A DNA stretch of 28,139 nt, taken from NCBI GenBank assembly GCA_034687125.1, contig JAQGBZ010000597.1:1-28139 (forward strand). Reading direction: 5' to 3'. Position 1 is the stretch's first letter, and each line of letters starts with the position of its first letter. The stretch comes from Neelides folsomi. Taxonomy: Eukaryota; Arthropoda; Collembola; Neelipleona; Neelidae. The notes under the pieces are model-generated. The model saw only the letters and a list, made by a program, of their open reading frames with translations, was not told the DNA's origin and searched no databases. This document shows, one piece after another, positions 1 to 11,350 of this stretch. The position numbers were made by a program, and so were the translations under genes.

Positions 1-493
1 TTAAATTATTATGTTATAACAATTGTGTTATTAATTACCTATGCTATTGTGTATTATGTTATAACTTGATGGACCCCTCACGTAGGCCATTAAGACCCTT
101 TGTGAAAACCTAATTGTATTATTATAGTATTAAATATAAATATTGCATGCAATTTGTTAACAATGGAATCTTTGCATATATTGTGTTTGGCATCGGGCAA
201 ACTTTAATATTTCACTACTTTGTATTTTATTAGGTAATTGGTGGTTTTTAAGCTTTAATTGTTAATAAAGATTAATTTTTAATGGAAGATTAAGTTAAAA
301 ACATGTTTAGGGACTATCTCAAATAATTCAAAATTGTTCAAATGCCTTTAAAAACCTTTTGACCTTAAAAAATAATTTATAGTGTTAAAATTATTCTAAC
401 TGGACATTTTATTCAATATCTAAGTTAGCATACTTTTACTTTATTTATTAAATTACCTATAATTTTCTAAGTTTAATTTAATTTGAGGTTTCT

Positions 494-531
<38 letters not shown>

Positions 532-848
532 TTGCAAAATAATGTTTTAGCTTTTATTCCATGTATTTGAATTTAATTGAATGGATTAAAAATCATAACA
601 TTTCTTATTAATTTTTAGGGTTTTTATTATAGAATCGCTTATGTTCAGAATTTTATTAAATAAGTTTTTATTTAATTCATTAAATGTTAATCTATTAAAT
701 AATACATATTTTATATAAAATAATTAAGAATAAACCTTGATATTCAAAACTTAATTATTCATGTTTACCAAATACGTCAAGTATTTTTTTATTTTAATTA
801 TAAAATTTTGTTCATTATTTGTTTATATAAATTGAAATTTTAAAATAG
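1..848. other. AT-rich non-coding stretch
   Basis: I see no supportable gene. The stretch is very AT-rich. It holds a pure TA dinucleotide run (listed separately) and a 13-bp direct repeat near positions 8-20 and 52-64. A missing N-terminal exon of the following receptor could lie in its right part, but I could not define one. Confidence 0.5.
496..528. repeat. TA dinucleotide microsatellite
   Basis: About 16 uninterrupted TA units are directly visible. Such runs vary in length between individuals and are prone to assembly error. Confidence 0.95.
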
Positions 849-1978
849 ACAACGTTGTTTTTGAGAAACATTTTTTGAATAAAATAACTTTTCCCCTGAT
901 GACTATTTTCTATCCTTTTGTGTTTCTTTGTTTTAGTAGCAATTTCGCTTATGATTTTAAATACCACTGGGATGATTTTAATCAAATCCATAAATTCATT
1001 TATATTTATTATGCCATCGGAATCTTCGCTGTTGCCTCAACTTCAATCAAAATGTTCAATTCCATTCAACTCATTTCTTACATGTTGAATCAAGTTTTTA
1101 AAATTGACAGCTCAATTCAAAGTAAATAATTATAAAAATATAATATCTAGGTATATTAATTTGTTTTTCATTGTAAATTAATAAATGTTTTATTTTTTCC
1201 TTGTAGAAATCTTTTTTCGTGATTTAAATGATGACGAACTAAAAAAAATTAAAAGTAAACTTTTCAAACTTGTTTTAATATTTGTATGTGCTATAGCCTT
1301 ATTTTACTCATTGGCTCTATTTCTCTCAATTCAATCATATTTTGATAAAATGTATCCATTCAATCGGTATTTCTTCAATTATGTTGAAAAAATCTTAGGA
1401 ACTTCGCCCGAACTTGAGCTTTTGGGCTTTTTCATGAATTTACTGATGACAGGGTTAGCAATTTCTTATTTTGCTGCTCTAGGAGGAGTAGCCATAATTT
1501 ACGTTATCCATTTAATTTTCGCTTTAAACTTCATGGGAAACGAACGCGAGAAATACGGAAATGAATTCACGTTTTACCGCCTGTTTAAAATCGAGAGAAT
1601 TCTATTCAGCATTTTCAACAATTATTTAAATGAATTCGTTGTCTTATTTGGGGCGTGTACTTTTCTTACCAACGTTTTGGTCAATTTTTGCGCAATTAGA
1701 TTTTTCGCCATTCAAGAAATGCCTGGGTATTTGGGGTGGCCAGTTGTAGCTTTCAATATCCTTCAATTTTGTTATTGGGTTTTATACACAAGTTGGCCGA
1801 TTTGGAAAATGATATTAGGAGATTGGAGATTGAGGACAAATATTGCAAGCTATTGGTTAAGGCGATTCAATCCTTTCAATTCAACAATGGAATTTTTTTC
1901 AAACTTTCTTCAAATACTTTCGTGCAAGCATATATCTTTAGTATTGAGCAGACCATTTCATTACTATTGACCTATTGA
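849..1978 (+). pseudogene. gustatory-receptor-like seven-helix chemoreceptor, frameshifted
   Basis: Two exons are visible: one open from a possible acceptor at 848 to 1121, and one from 1207 onward, joined by a phase-1 GT-AG intron (1122-1206). The first exon encodes two hydrophobic helices. The second encodes about four more, around residues translated from 1248-1330, 1420-1530, 1630-1700 and 1725-1790. The reading frame then changes near 1770-1795. In the new frame a charged LxxLE-type segment is followed by a final hydrophobic segment ending LLLTY before the stop at 1976-1978. Insect Gr proteins end with a helix carrying a TYhhhhhQF motif, so the tail fits a Gr, but the QF part is absent. 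No start codon is secure, because the first exon is open back past 849 and an upstream exon may exist. The family call rests on topology and the tail motif, not on an alignment. A sequencing error could also explain the single shift. Confidence 0.55.
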
Positions 1979-2778
1979 TTGTAAAACTGTATTAATTGAC
2001 CATTTTTTATTTTATACATTTAGGACATTTAGTACCTATGTATTAATGTCTCTTTCCTATTTACTCTTTCCTAAAAGTTGCTACATATAATTTATATGTA
2101 ATTGCTATATGTACGCAATATGTTAGCGGGGCATATTGAAATAATTAAGAGACCATAGACTAATTGCTGCTCACGTTTGTGCTCTTACTTCACACGTTTT
2201 GGGGGTTCTTGTATTTGCTGTATTACCCAAAGTGCTCTGCTCTTATTTCTGGCTCATCAATGTTTTTTTATATTGAACATGGAATAATAAAATAATAATG
2301 TTATTTCATTTTTACTAATTAAATGATTAATTACTGAATAATTGATAAATATTTGATATTAAGTTTATAGGTATAAAAGGTAGGTAAAAAAGCTGACATA
2401 AATACTTAATGAGTTTGCTATGCAATAATTGACACGAAAGAATATTAGAAAATTCTTAAGCGTGCCAATTAATTTTAATTATATGGCTTTAATTAAATAT
2501 CAGATTAATTAACTGATTGGATTAATAAATGAATTATGAAAATTTTTATTTCATAGAAATTTTTCAAAACTACAAAAGAATAAAAAGTTCTTTTAAAATT
2601 ATTTATATAAAATTTTTTATATAACGAGGGAATTAGACAATACAATTTTTATTAACCACAAATGATAGGAAGTGAATGCATTTGATTTACCAGTAAATCG
2701 TGTATTTGAAAATTCGTTAGTACTTAATTGTTAATTCCAAACTACACTTAAATTAATTATTTCACATTCCCTAATGAA
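1979..2778. other. intergenic, one less AT-rich patch
   Basis: No gene is supported. The segment around 2120-2265 has clearly higher GC than its surroundings but contains stops in all frames I read. It may be old coding or transposon remnant. Confidence 0.4.
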
Positions 2779-3549
2779 ATGAATATTAAATTTGTATGTT
2801 TCATAACTTTATTGAATTTTTGCTCGGTTTCAAATGAAGAGTGCACAATTGTAAAGTTTGTAAACTTGTTGAAATGTTTGAAATGTTTTTATTTTTATTT
2901 TAATCAAATTGTAATATTAAATTTTTTTCAATTAGAGTCTCGATGGAGCAAATTCCTTATCTGATGTATTTGAACTTTTAAACGCTCCCGTTGAGAAATA
3001 TAAGAAATTGATTTATCAATATAAGTAATTGATTTATCAATATATATCAGTATGATATTTGTATATTACATATTATTTTATTACAAACAAAAACTAATGC
3101 AAATAATAAATTTATTTATTTAGGACAAACACTAAAAAACAAAAAAATAAAGAAATCTTAATAAACAGTGATAAAAATAATCAAGTAAATGCTTTCGCTA
3201 ATTACTTATTTTTTGTTTTAATTTTATTAACTAAATATTTATAACACCTAGTAAAATTGTTAATGAATCAAATATTATATCAGTATATCAGTATGATGTA
3301 TCTCACCTATGTGTGTTTATTCAAAATTAGGATAAAAATATCGTAGAGAGAGATTCGTGCGATTTTAAGGAAAATTTCGAAGGAATTTTAAAAGAAAAGG
3401 AAGGTTGCGATCTACAAAAATTTGAAGAAATTCATAACGATTATCTTGAACTCAATGGCAAGTGCAATGAAAATCTGTCAAAGGGATTTTTTACTAACCT
3501 TTGGCTTAAAGTTAAAAATTTGATTACTTATATAAAATCATTATTTTAA
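2779..3549 (+). CDS. small secreted protein of unknown family, four exons
   Basis: I join exons 2779-2850, 2936-3024, 3124-3184 and 3331-3549. The intron phases (0, 2, 0) all match, and the result is an uninterrupted 146-residue protein. It begins with a hydrophobic signal peptide (MNIKFVCFITLL...), with cleavage expected near residues 18-20. The mature part is charged and Lys/Glu/Asn-rich, with a Cys at residue 22 and three more Cys in exon 4 (contexts DSC, EGC, GKC), which would allow two disulfides. A hydrophobic/basic C-terminal helix (TNLWLKVKNLITYIK) follows. I do not recognise the family. Acceptors are TAG and donors are GTAAAG, GTAATT and GTAAAT. The donor of exon 2 lies inside a short tandem duplication. 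The phase agreement over three introns is the main support, and transcripts would be needed to confirm exon 3, which is very A-rich. Confidence 0.6.
3006..3044 (+). repeat. 18-bp tandem duplication across an exon donor site
   Basis: Two copies of an 18-bp unit (AATTGATTTATCAATATA) start at 3006 and 3027. The first copy ends at the donor of the small secreted gene's second exon. Each unit contains a short palindrome, TTGAT-TT-ATCAA. Confidence 0.85.
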
Positions 3550-5510
3550 ATGGAAATTTATAAATGGAAGGATCATGCCTTGATTAGGACCTCAAAATTT
3601 TATCTGGCTCTAAGGCCGTCACTTGTGATGGGTGATGGTTGACCTATTATAAACACTATATTTTATATACATACTTATTCATAAACTTAAAATTTCGTTT
3701 TAAATTATATGCTATTAATTTTTTTAATTTGCACTAGATAAAATTGAATAAAGTTAAGATTTACACTAGATATTATATGGATTTATTTTGATTTATAATA
3801 GATACTATTTGAAAATCTTTCAATATGCATTAGATATTATGCGATTTAGTAAGTTGTACCTACTAAAAATTTATGGCTAGAACAGTCAATGAGCACCATG
3901 TCGCTGATTCTCAGTCTTTAAAACTTTGACCTTTTAACTTGTCTATTAACTTAACTAATAATGTTTTCTTCTAAAATAATAAATTTTTTATTTACTTGTG
4001 GTGTAGCTGGTAAACCCGACGAAACCAAATGAACAATTCCAATTAGATACAAAAACAAGTAGAGAAACAAGACGTTCAATTTTCCTCCCATTCTTAAACA
4101 AATTTTATATGTATTACAATAGTACAATCAACGAAAATGTAAAGTTAAAAATTTAAAAAAATAATTCACTTTGAGACAGATATAATGTTTCTCTTCCAAT
4201 TAACAATTCCAAGAGCGAAGGAAAGTTTTGAATAATTATATTATGTTCTTAAGCAATATGTTCATACTGGAGAAATGTTACTTTAATGATATGTTAATGA
4301 TAATATAATTATTATGTGCTTACATTGGTACCTAATGCATAAAGCAATTTTAATCAAAGTTCATGAAGATTTTAATATATTAATGTATTGTTAAATTAAT
4401 ATTTAATCGATAATAAAATACTTTTTTTTAATAATAAACTTTCACAAATTAACAAAGCATTCCTTTAATTAAACTTTAATACGCCATATAATTACATGCA
4501 CGAAATATAACACGAAATATTCTTTGTATAACACGAAATAGAAAATGAACATGTATAATTGCTTTAATAAAATATTTTTATATTTATCTAAAGATTACAA
4601 TAAGAGTATATAAGCTAAAAGGAAAGTATTATTACCTCAATATCCATTAACGTAAATCATTGTTTTGATAAACCAAATGACTGTGAAATAATATTGAATA
4701 TTAAAAGTACTAAATCTACTAATCTACTTTAATTAATTTATAATTTAATACTTTCATCATGAAAATCTAATATTTACCTGAATTTTTTATTTTGTTAGCG
4801 TTTTTAAGTATCAATCAACTTTTGTTATTTCTTTTACTATGGCTATTTTTGAATAACTTTAAGTAAATAACTATAAGTACTAAATTCTAATTATTAATTC
4901 ATTTTGATTTAAATATTCAATAAGCATTTCATTTCATTGAAAACTCAATTTTAGATTTATAATAAATCATATAAATATTTTATATTGATATTAACATTTT
5001 TCAATAGCAAATCATTACAAACATATCATATACGTGTATATCACATTGAAATCATTTAATATTTAAGAATTTAATCTCATAACCACATGTTAATTTATAA
5101 TCCTTCCTTAATATTTGATTTATAAACAATAAAATAATTGATTAATTTTGTTTAATTATTTGTGAATGTGGTTTAGGATTCATCAGAAATGATTTTACAT
5201 TTTTATTTTGACAACTGAATAAATAAATCAAGAATTTATTGTTCCTAATAATCTGAATAACCTTTAAACTTATTTAACAAAATTACAAAATTATATAGGT
5301 AGTTCAATGTTAAAAATTTGTTATTTAACAATTCCAACAAATAAGGTAAATAAAACAAAAATCAAAAGTTTAATCCAAGTAGCAGATGTTCAAATATACA
5401 AAAATCCTTTTTTAACAATAAGTGTCAACTATAAATAAAAATTACAAATGTTTAAATTTTATAAATTTCAAAATAATACATGGTAGTCATTAAGATAGAA
5501 AAAGATTAAA
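3550..5510. other. long AT-rich intergenic region with one possible exon
   Basis: Most of this is AT-rich sequence without coding potential. One open segment, about 4007-4156, follows a TAG acceptor-like site and reads for about 50 codons to a TAA. It starts LVNPTKPNEQ and could be a terminal exon of an unrecognised gene, but I found no partner exon. Degenerate copies of a CACTAGATA-like word occur at 3732, 3764, 3797 and 3829. Three copies of an AACACGAAATA-like word occur near 4498-4541. Confidence 0.4.
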
Positions 5511-6613
5511 ATGGGAAAGTTTATATTTATAATATTGTCTTTTGTGGCAATCACTTTTGCATCCGTTGTGGTATTTTAATTTTTATATCTAAATCATCAC
5601 GAAATCACCATTAAACAATATTAAGAATAAAATAATAGAATAAAAATAATAAAATTGATCTTTTATCTTATGTATATTCAATTCTATCGTTGCATTTATT
5701 CTTTTAGGAAAAAAAAGAAAAACTTGGGTTCGTATATGGATGTAAATTTCAAATAATTATTTAACAATTTTAAATTGTTTTTTTAGATCTAAATATATGA
5801 TTGTATTAAAATGATTTTTTAATTATAATTCAATTTAATATTCATGAATATTTAATAAAAATTAATTTAAATTTCTTAACCTTAATTATAGCAACTAAAG
5901 CGCCCGTAAATCCAACTCCCAAACCTACAACAAAGCCTAATCCAAATCCAACTCCTAAGCCAACTACAAAGCCAAATCCCCAACCTGCTCCAACACCTGG
6001 AACCTCATGTGTTAAAACCTTTTCAGTTGGAAATTACAATGGCCAAGGAAATAAAAATTCCCCAACTGCAGCTTTAACTTCCGCCACAACTTCCAATTTT
6101 GCTACAGATTGTCTCATTGCTCATAATTATTATAGAATAAGACATGGCGTTCCAGAAATGACCCAAGACCCAAAGGTGGAACAAAATTAATAAAAAAATG
6201 AATTTTGAATTTACTAATGATAAATTTTAAAATTTCAGCTAAATGCCGCAGCAACAGTTTATGCGCAGTATCTAGCAGCAAACAATATATTCCAACATAG
6301 TTCTGCTGATTCGCGAGATAATCAAGGGGAGAATTTATTCCAAATTGGCGGCGGAGGAATTCCATGTGGAAATGTTGCTACTGATTATTGGTACGATGAA
6401 AATCATTATTATGATTATGACAATCCTCCAGACAACGATCCAACTCGTTTTGTCAAAGTTGGTCACTTTACACAAGTAATATGGAAAACTTCAGCATTAC
6501 TTGGATGTGGATTTGCAACTAAAAATGGAAAAACTTGGGTTGTCGCTAGATATAGTCCAGGTGGAAATATCCAGGGAGCTTTTGTTGAAAACGTTCCCAA
6601 ACCCAAACCATAA
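5511..6613 (+). CDS. secreted CAP/SCP-domain protein (GAPR-1/antigen 5 type)
   Basis: Exons 5511-5570, 5708-5741, 5892-6175 and 6239-6613 join in matching phases (0, 1, 0) to give 250 residues. Residues 1-18 or so are a signal peptide (MGKFIFIILSFVAITFAS). A linker of about 35 residues rich in Pro, Thr, Lys and Asn (repeats of the PTPKPTTKPN type) follows, then a CAP domain. CAP landmarks are AHNYYRIRHG at the domain start, a second His in the FQHSS context, GENL, GHFTQVIWKTS with GCG after it, and YSPGGN near the end. The two His and the Glu of GEN correspond to the CAP cavity residues. CAP proteins are extracellular or Golgi-associated and bind sterols or lipids. In arthropods they are common in saliva, venom, gut and reproductive secretions, and the exact role here is unknown. 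The Pro-rich linker suggests an O-glycosylated stalk. An AATAAA lies at 6639. Confidence 0.9.
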
Positions 6614-6776
6614 TTTATATTAGTTGAATCATATTTTAAATAAAATAATGTTATCACTTGATGAAAAAATCGAATATATTAATTTTTGATCTTTAATATC
6701 AATTTTGTGTTTTAACTTAAATGAGAATAAAAATCAAAGTATCATTTTACCATTTTTTAACTTACATTATTAAAAT

Positions 6777-8851
6777 TCATTTGATTGCATCATCAGCAAA
6801 TCGATTGTGGCCCATTGGAACTGTTGTAATTTGGATTATTTGGAAATCTAAAAAGAATATATATTTAATTTCAACCTGAGTTATATTAATTGTAATTACT
6901 TGTAGGAGAACAATTAATATTACTAATTAAAGGAAAAACAAAACTAACCTTTTGGGAACTTTTGAATATTTATTTGAATAATGGACTGATCATCGAAGAA
7001 ATTCAAATAAACATCTGTTTGGGTGTCAATGAGCAATTTCGAAAGTTTCATTTCTTCCTTGTCAATCGGCTTCCTCACTCTTTTGGTTTTCGTGACCCGC
7101 GCATTGCGATATTCCAGTTCTTCAAGACGTCTTAAAAATAATAAATATTAATGGGTTTAATAAATATCAAATTGTTATGCTAAAGATTAATTGTAAAGGT
7201 TAAGCAGCAAGTTAAATAATTAATCTTAATTTTCTTACAAGTTGATTGCCATTCGATCCAATAGTTCTCCTTTTAAATAAAACCCGTGTGACACAGAGAG
7301 GAAATAAAAACAATCGGGGAATTTCTTTTGCTGCCACATCGAAAGAGCCAGGAATTTGTTCAAAGCTTTTAAATTAAAATTAAAACATTTAGTTTATTTA
7401 ATCCACATTTTAATTAATAATGAAATACAAAATCGTTATTAGAATTTTTTAAATAATTTAACAATTTAGTTAATTGTGATTAAATTACCATTAAGCCGAT
7501 AGCCAAAGAAATTGTCCCTCAATTCCGCAACTCCTTCGAGAAGATCCGCATCGAACAAACTGAACTTCTCGATTTGACTCGGTTTGACAAAGAGAATTTG
7601 CCAATAAAAATATTTCCTCCATTTTCCTCTCTTCCTCCTCTTTGAGCCATTTGAGCTGATTGGATTTGGGGGTTTCCAACATTTGGATTTTCTTCATTTC
7701 CATTTTGGCCCATTTGTCAAGCATGGTGGTGTGTTCGTCTCTGGAAATCAGCATTTCCCGCCCCAAATCAATCAACTTCTTCATCTTGTTGACATTCTCT
7801 GGGTCAAGCTGCTTGGTCCAATGGTTGAGACTCATTTTCTTCTCAAGTTCTTCTTCTTAAATTTTCATTTTATTTTTATGTTCTTCAGAAGAGGCGAAAG
7901 TTTCCCTCTAAGTTTCGGTATTAAACCTTTCGTTTTCCTTAGCTTCCAGCCGTTTATATTCCTCGGGGCTCCACAGTTCCTCTGGTTCAAAATACTTGGA
8001 CGGATTTTTGAGTAATCAGCCTCACCTGAATCGTCTGTCTCATCTGACTTTTCTGGTTGGTCAAGGGTCAAGGAGCTGAATTTTTTGAGCAAGTCTTCTT
8101 CTTTTGAATCTCTCACAATTTTGGAATTTCCTACTTTTTTGTATTTACTGCCAACTTTTTAGTATTTCTTTTTCCTTGCTTTCTCCTTTTTATCCAATTT
8201 AGAGAGAGTGTCTTTGTAAAGGTTTTTAACATTAAATTGAAACTCATCGCTCCAATCGGCCATTCCCTCCTTGGGCTTAACAACATCGACTTCTTCTTTA
8301 ATGACTAACGGTTGACCTTTGACGGTCGCCATTGGAGCTCCGCCCAAGGTCCAATGACAAATTTGTCATTTTTGTACTTTGACATGGCGGCTTTGATCCG
8401 GTCGTGGACGGGGATTGGGGAAGGGGACGAGGGGATTTTGAAACGATTCGTGGCATCGCCGAATTCTTGGTTCATTTACTGATTGAATTCCTGCAAAATT
8501 AGGTCGCAGATTGACTCGGTGAGAGTTCGTTTGAAGCAGGAGAGCGGCATCGACGGAACAAATGGAGGAAAATTGAATTTACGGATGTTCCGATCGGATT
8601 TGCGATTCATTTGTGGAGTTCCGGGGATGGGGATTTCATCTGATTTGTCTTTCAATTTGGTTGTGTCTAAAATTCAATTTATTTGATTTAATTTATTAAA
8701 CATTTAAATTGATTAAAAATATAGTTAATTAAATACCATAAATGGCTAAAAAGTAAAACCCGATGGGAGGCCCGGGAGAAAAACATGTCCGTTGTATAAT
8801 TTGCGGGTTCTCGCATGAATCTTCGTTCTTGCGGTTTTTATCCGCTGGCAT
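6777..8851 (-). pseudogene. decayed five-exon gene for a charged, coiled-coil-like protein
   Basis: On the minus strand I read exons 8851-8737, 8666-7489, 7365-7239, 7130-6949 and 6847-6777. All four introns are GT-AG and all phases agree (1, 1, 2, 1), so this is not a retrocopy. The first exon starts MPADKNRKNED. Exon 2 (1178 nt) is heavily damaged: stops at 8478-8476, 8161-8159, 7910-7908 and 7859-7857, and frame changes near 8350, 7995 and 7570. Between lesions the reading is clearly protein-like: charged and Lys/Glu-rich, with stretches such as LWSPEEYKRLEAKENERF and SLNHWTKQLDPENVNKMKK. Exons 3-5 are open and end ADDAIK-stop. The ancestral product would be about 560 residues, probably cytosolic and helical. 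I do not recognise the family; a ciliary or sperm-associated coiled-coil protein is only a guess. Its GC content is higher than that of the neighbouring genes. Confidence 0.65.
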
Positions 8852-9068
8852 TTGTATGTTATTTGAGACATTTGAGACAGTCGAAAATGGGAAAAAAGAC
8901 AAAAATAAAATGAACTATTGACATGGAATTTTTGAGTAAAACACTACAAGCATCTTCGGTTTTAATTTCAAATTCACAATGTAAAAAGTTTATTTATTTA
9001 AATAATTGTTTAATTAATAAGCAAGTGAAGAGTTATTGAAATTGATCAAGTTGTTGAATTCCTCACGG

Positions 9069-10461
9069 ATGGATTCGAGCTTTAATTGGAAATTGAAAAC
9101 GTCAGTCAAATACTTTGCGATTTTCGACATTGTAAGCTCAATGAAATATTATGATTCCGAACTTTACATCGAATCGAACTTTATTTACATACATTATTTA
9201 CATTACTTTTTAAATTACAATGTTCGATGTCATTTTAAGGCTTATGGTGTTTTGGCCGCCGCATGGAACACCCTGAGGTTCGTTGACCTGGAACATTTCC
9301 AATCACATAAAAAATCAAAATTGTATCTCTTCCAGCACCAATACAAAAAAGACGAATTCTACGATCTCGACTATCTCTGTATTGAACCTCATTTAACAAA
9401 ATTAAAAATATTTACAAAAAAATTCAATCTTTGCTACTCAAAACGGCAAAGTCATTGTAAACCCAATCATTTTATAACTAATGGATAAGTGGATCATTAA
9501 GAATACATAATTAAATATTTAAGATTTAACAATTCCTCCTATTTTCAGATGCGTATTTGATCAGCGGTTATATCTTACTTGCCGTTTACTTCATCCTTGG
9601 AATCCTCCTTTTAAATTCGGCTATCAAAGTAATTTACCTAACTTAACCTAACTTAAAACTTAAATTAAAAGTTAACAGTAACAAAATTAAATTAGCCCAA
9701 ATCAACTATAATTGACACAAGATTTACTTAAATAAATATATTGAAAATATAGTTAAACTAATGAAAATAGTTAATGAAAATGGTTAATTAAATTAATAAT
9801 TAAATATATTTTTTATTATTTTCTAACGTTTTAGTCGAACTCTAATGGAGCTGTTGGTTTCATCTGTGGAAGCGTGATCCTCCTCCTCACTTGGATCATC
9901 GTCCTCAGCGTGTTCCACCGATATTCCTTCATCTTCCTTTTCCTCCTGTTTGTGGTGAAGGCCTGGGAACTCTGCATCGTCACCTACTTCATCGACTTCT
10001 TGGCCAAGGACAATAAAATGAAAATCGAGGATCCGGACGTTACCGGGACGATGGTCATCCGCTCCGAACCGCTCCTCTACTCCGCTCCGTATTACTATGA
10101 TGACTATTACCCCTACTACGATCCGCTCTTCAACTACGGCTATGGCCCGTACCATCAAATGTCTTACAAAATCGTTGCCATCAAGAAGATCCAAAAGCCG
10201 GGGAACTCGGGGAAGAAAGAGAGAATTGGAAACCCTGCGAAGGAACTAGAAAACAGCTCGGATTACACTGGGAACTTTTTCCCGCCCGTTCCACAAAACC
10301 GGCAAGAACCTGCGACTCCTGCAGGGACCAATGCGGTGGCAGGGTTAAGGAGCGGGATCATTCAAACGGGATCTGTCGGTAGTTCGGAACCTTCGGAACC
10401 GAGTTCGGTTCGGTCCCAAGGCTCGGATTTGGATTTCACTGGGATGATGCAGCGAGAGTAA
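9069..10461 (+). CDS. four-helix membrane protein with a Tyr/Pro-rich cytoplasmic tail
   Basis: Exons 9069-9131, 9240-9456, 9549-9628 and 9835-10461 join in phases 0, 1, 0 to give 328 residues. The start at 9069 (MDSSFNWKLKTS) has a short N-terminus running straight into helix 1 (KYFAIFDIAYGVLAAAW). After a loop of about 50 residues come helix 2 (YLISGYILLAVYFILGILLL), helix 3 (VGFICGSVILLLTWIIVLSV) and helix 4 (FIFLFLLFVVKAWELCIVTY). The arrangement resembles the arthropod four-TM proteins grouped as DUF4728, but I cannot confirm that by alignment. The C-terminal half is a hydrophilic tail with a Tyr-rich patch (YYYDDYYPYYDPLFNYGYGP), then Pro/Ser/Gly-rich sequence, likely cytosolic. The last exon is much more GC-rich than most of the window. 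The stop at 10459-10461 seems premature, because coding-like sequence continues in another frame to 10580. The donor of exon 2 is the least certain boundary (9457 chosen over 9451). Confidence 0.7.
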
Positions 10462-10580
10462 GCAGAGCATGGGATTTAATACACAAACATCTGCTGGGAA
10501 TTCGACCAACAATGTGAATTCAACCTCGGCAGTTCAAAGACGTGTTAATACGCCAACATCCTTTGGTTTAAGTCCAACTT
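10462..10580 (+). other. apparent frameshifted extension of the four-helix protein's tail
   Basis: From about 10452 a frame one base away from the annotated end stays open to a TAA at 10578-10580. It encodes a Ser/Thr/Asn-rich tail (pieces QSMGFNTQTS and RRVNTPTSFGLSPT) that matches the composition of the preceding tail. This suggests a recent one-base change near 10445-10455, or a sequence error. No splice signals explain it. Confidence 0.5.
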
Positions 10581-11350
10581 AAACCAAATTACTAAATAAA
10601 ATATTAAAATCATTTATGCCAACCTGTCAATTATTATAAAAATGAGAATTATGAATACCTTTACAATAAAATTATGCATAAAATATGTATAAGCGTTATT
10701 AGTGGTTATTAATGATTCTTAAATTTTAAGTGTGATCGTACGAAATAAATAATGAATATTTTAAAATGAATCATGTTTATGAATTTAAATATTAAAATTC
10801 AAGATTTTCAATATAAATAAATATCATTATTTAAGCGAGCAAATTAATCTTTAATTAAATTTTGTATGTTGAAGGTTAGATGATGCAAGTTAGTAAAAAC
10901 TAAATACCAAATAATACGTATTTAAAATGAATTATTAAACGATTGATCTCTTATATATTATGCAGTTCTTTCATTTAATACCAATATTATACATAATATA
11001 TGTTTTGGTCATTATTTTATAGATATTTGATAATACACACTATTACAGTTTAATTTACTATACAAATTAAAACCAAATTGAAAAGTGTAAAATCCTTAAT
11101 GTATACTCAATACATGTATATTTATGAAAATTTAAATATACATTATATATCATTATATAGAATGTACTGATATATCAAGTATGCAATCAAAATAAGAATC
11201 CAATATTATAGACTTAAAAATTATATATTAAAATCGCTTAGGCATTGAAGTAAGTGGCTGATTTGGTGAAGTTTTTCAAATTATTCAATCATCAAACAGA
11301 AAAGTTTGATGATTGAATCTTACAAAACCGTGAAATAAATTTCTTCAAAA
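10581..11350. other. AT-rich intergenic sequence before the first IR gene
   Basis: I see no gene. The 3' end probably holds the promoter and leader of the IR gene that starts at 11351. A perfect stem-loop lies at 11283-11318. Confidence 0.5.
11283..11318. repeat. 15-bp perfect inverted repeat with a 6-nt loop
   Basis: The left arm is 11283-11297 (ATTCAATCATCAAAC), the loop is AGAAAA, and the right arm is 11304-11318. It ends 32 nt before the ATG of the first IR gene, so it probably lies in the 5' leader or near the start of transcription. Confidence 0.9.

Noticed and set aside
7660..8015. Plus-strand Phe-rich open frames over the decayed gene
   Set aside because: They are the complement of Lys/Glu-rich coding remnants on the minus strand.
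9036..9488. A 150-codon uninterrupted frame over the start of the four-helix protein
   Set aside because: It reads through an intron (9132-9239) with a good donor and acceptor; the spliced version gives a cleaner helix 1 and joins the later exons in phase.
9637..9665. CCTAACTTAA repeats resembling the arthropod TTAGG telomere repeat
   Set aside because: There are only two imperfect copies, located inside an intron, and the unit does not match TTAGG tandemly.
9823..10194. A minus-strand 123-codon acidic open frame
   Set aside because: It is antisense to the GC-rich last exon of the four-helix protein, and its Glu/Asp/Val-rich composition mirrors the opposite strand.
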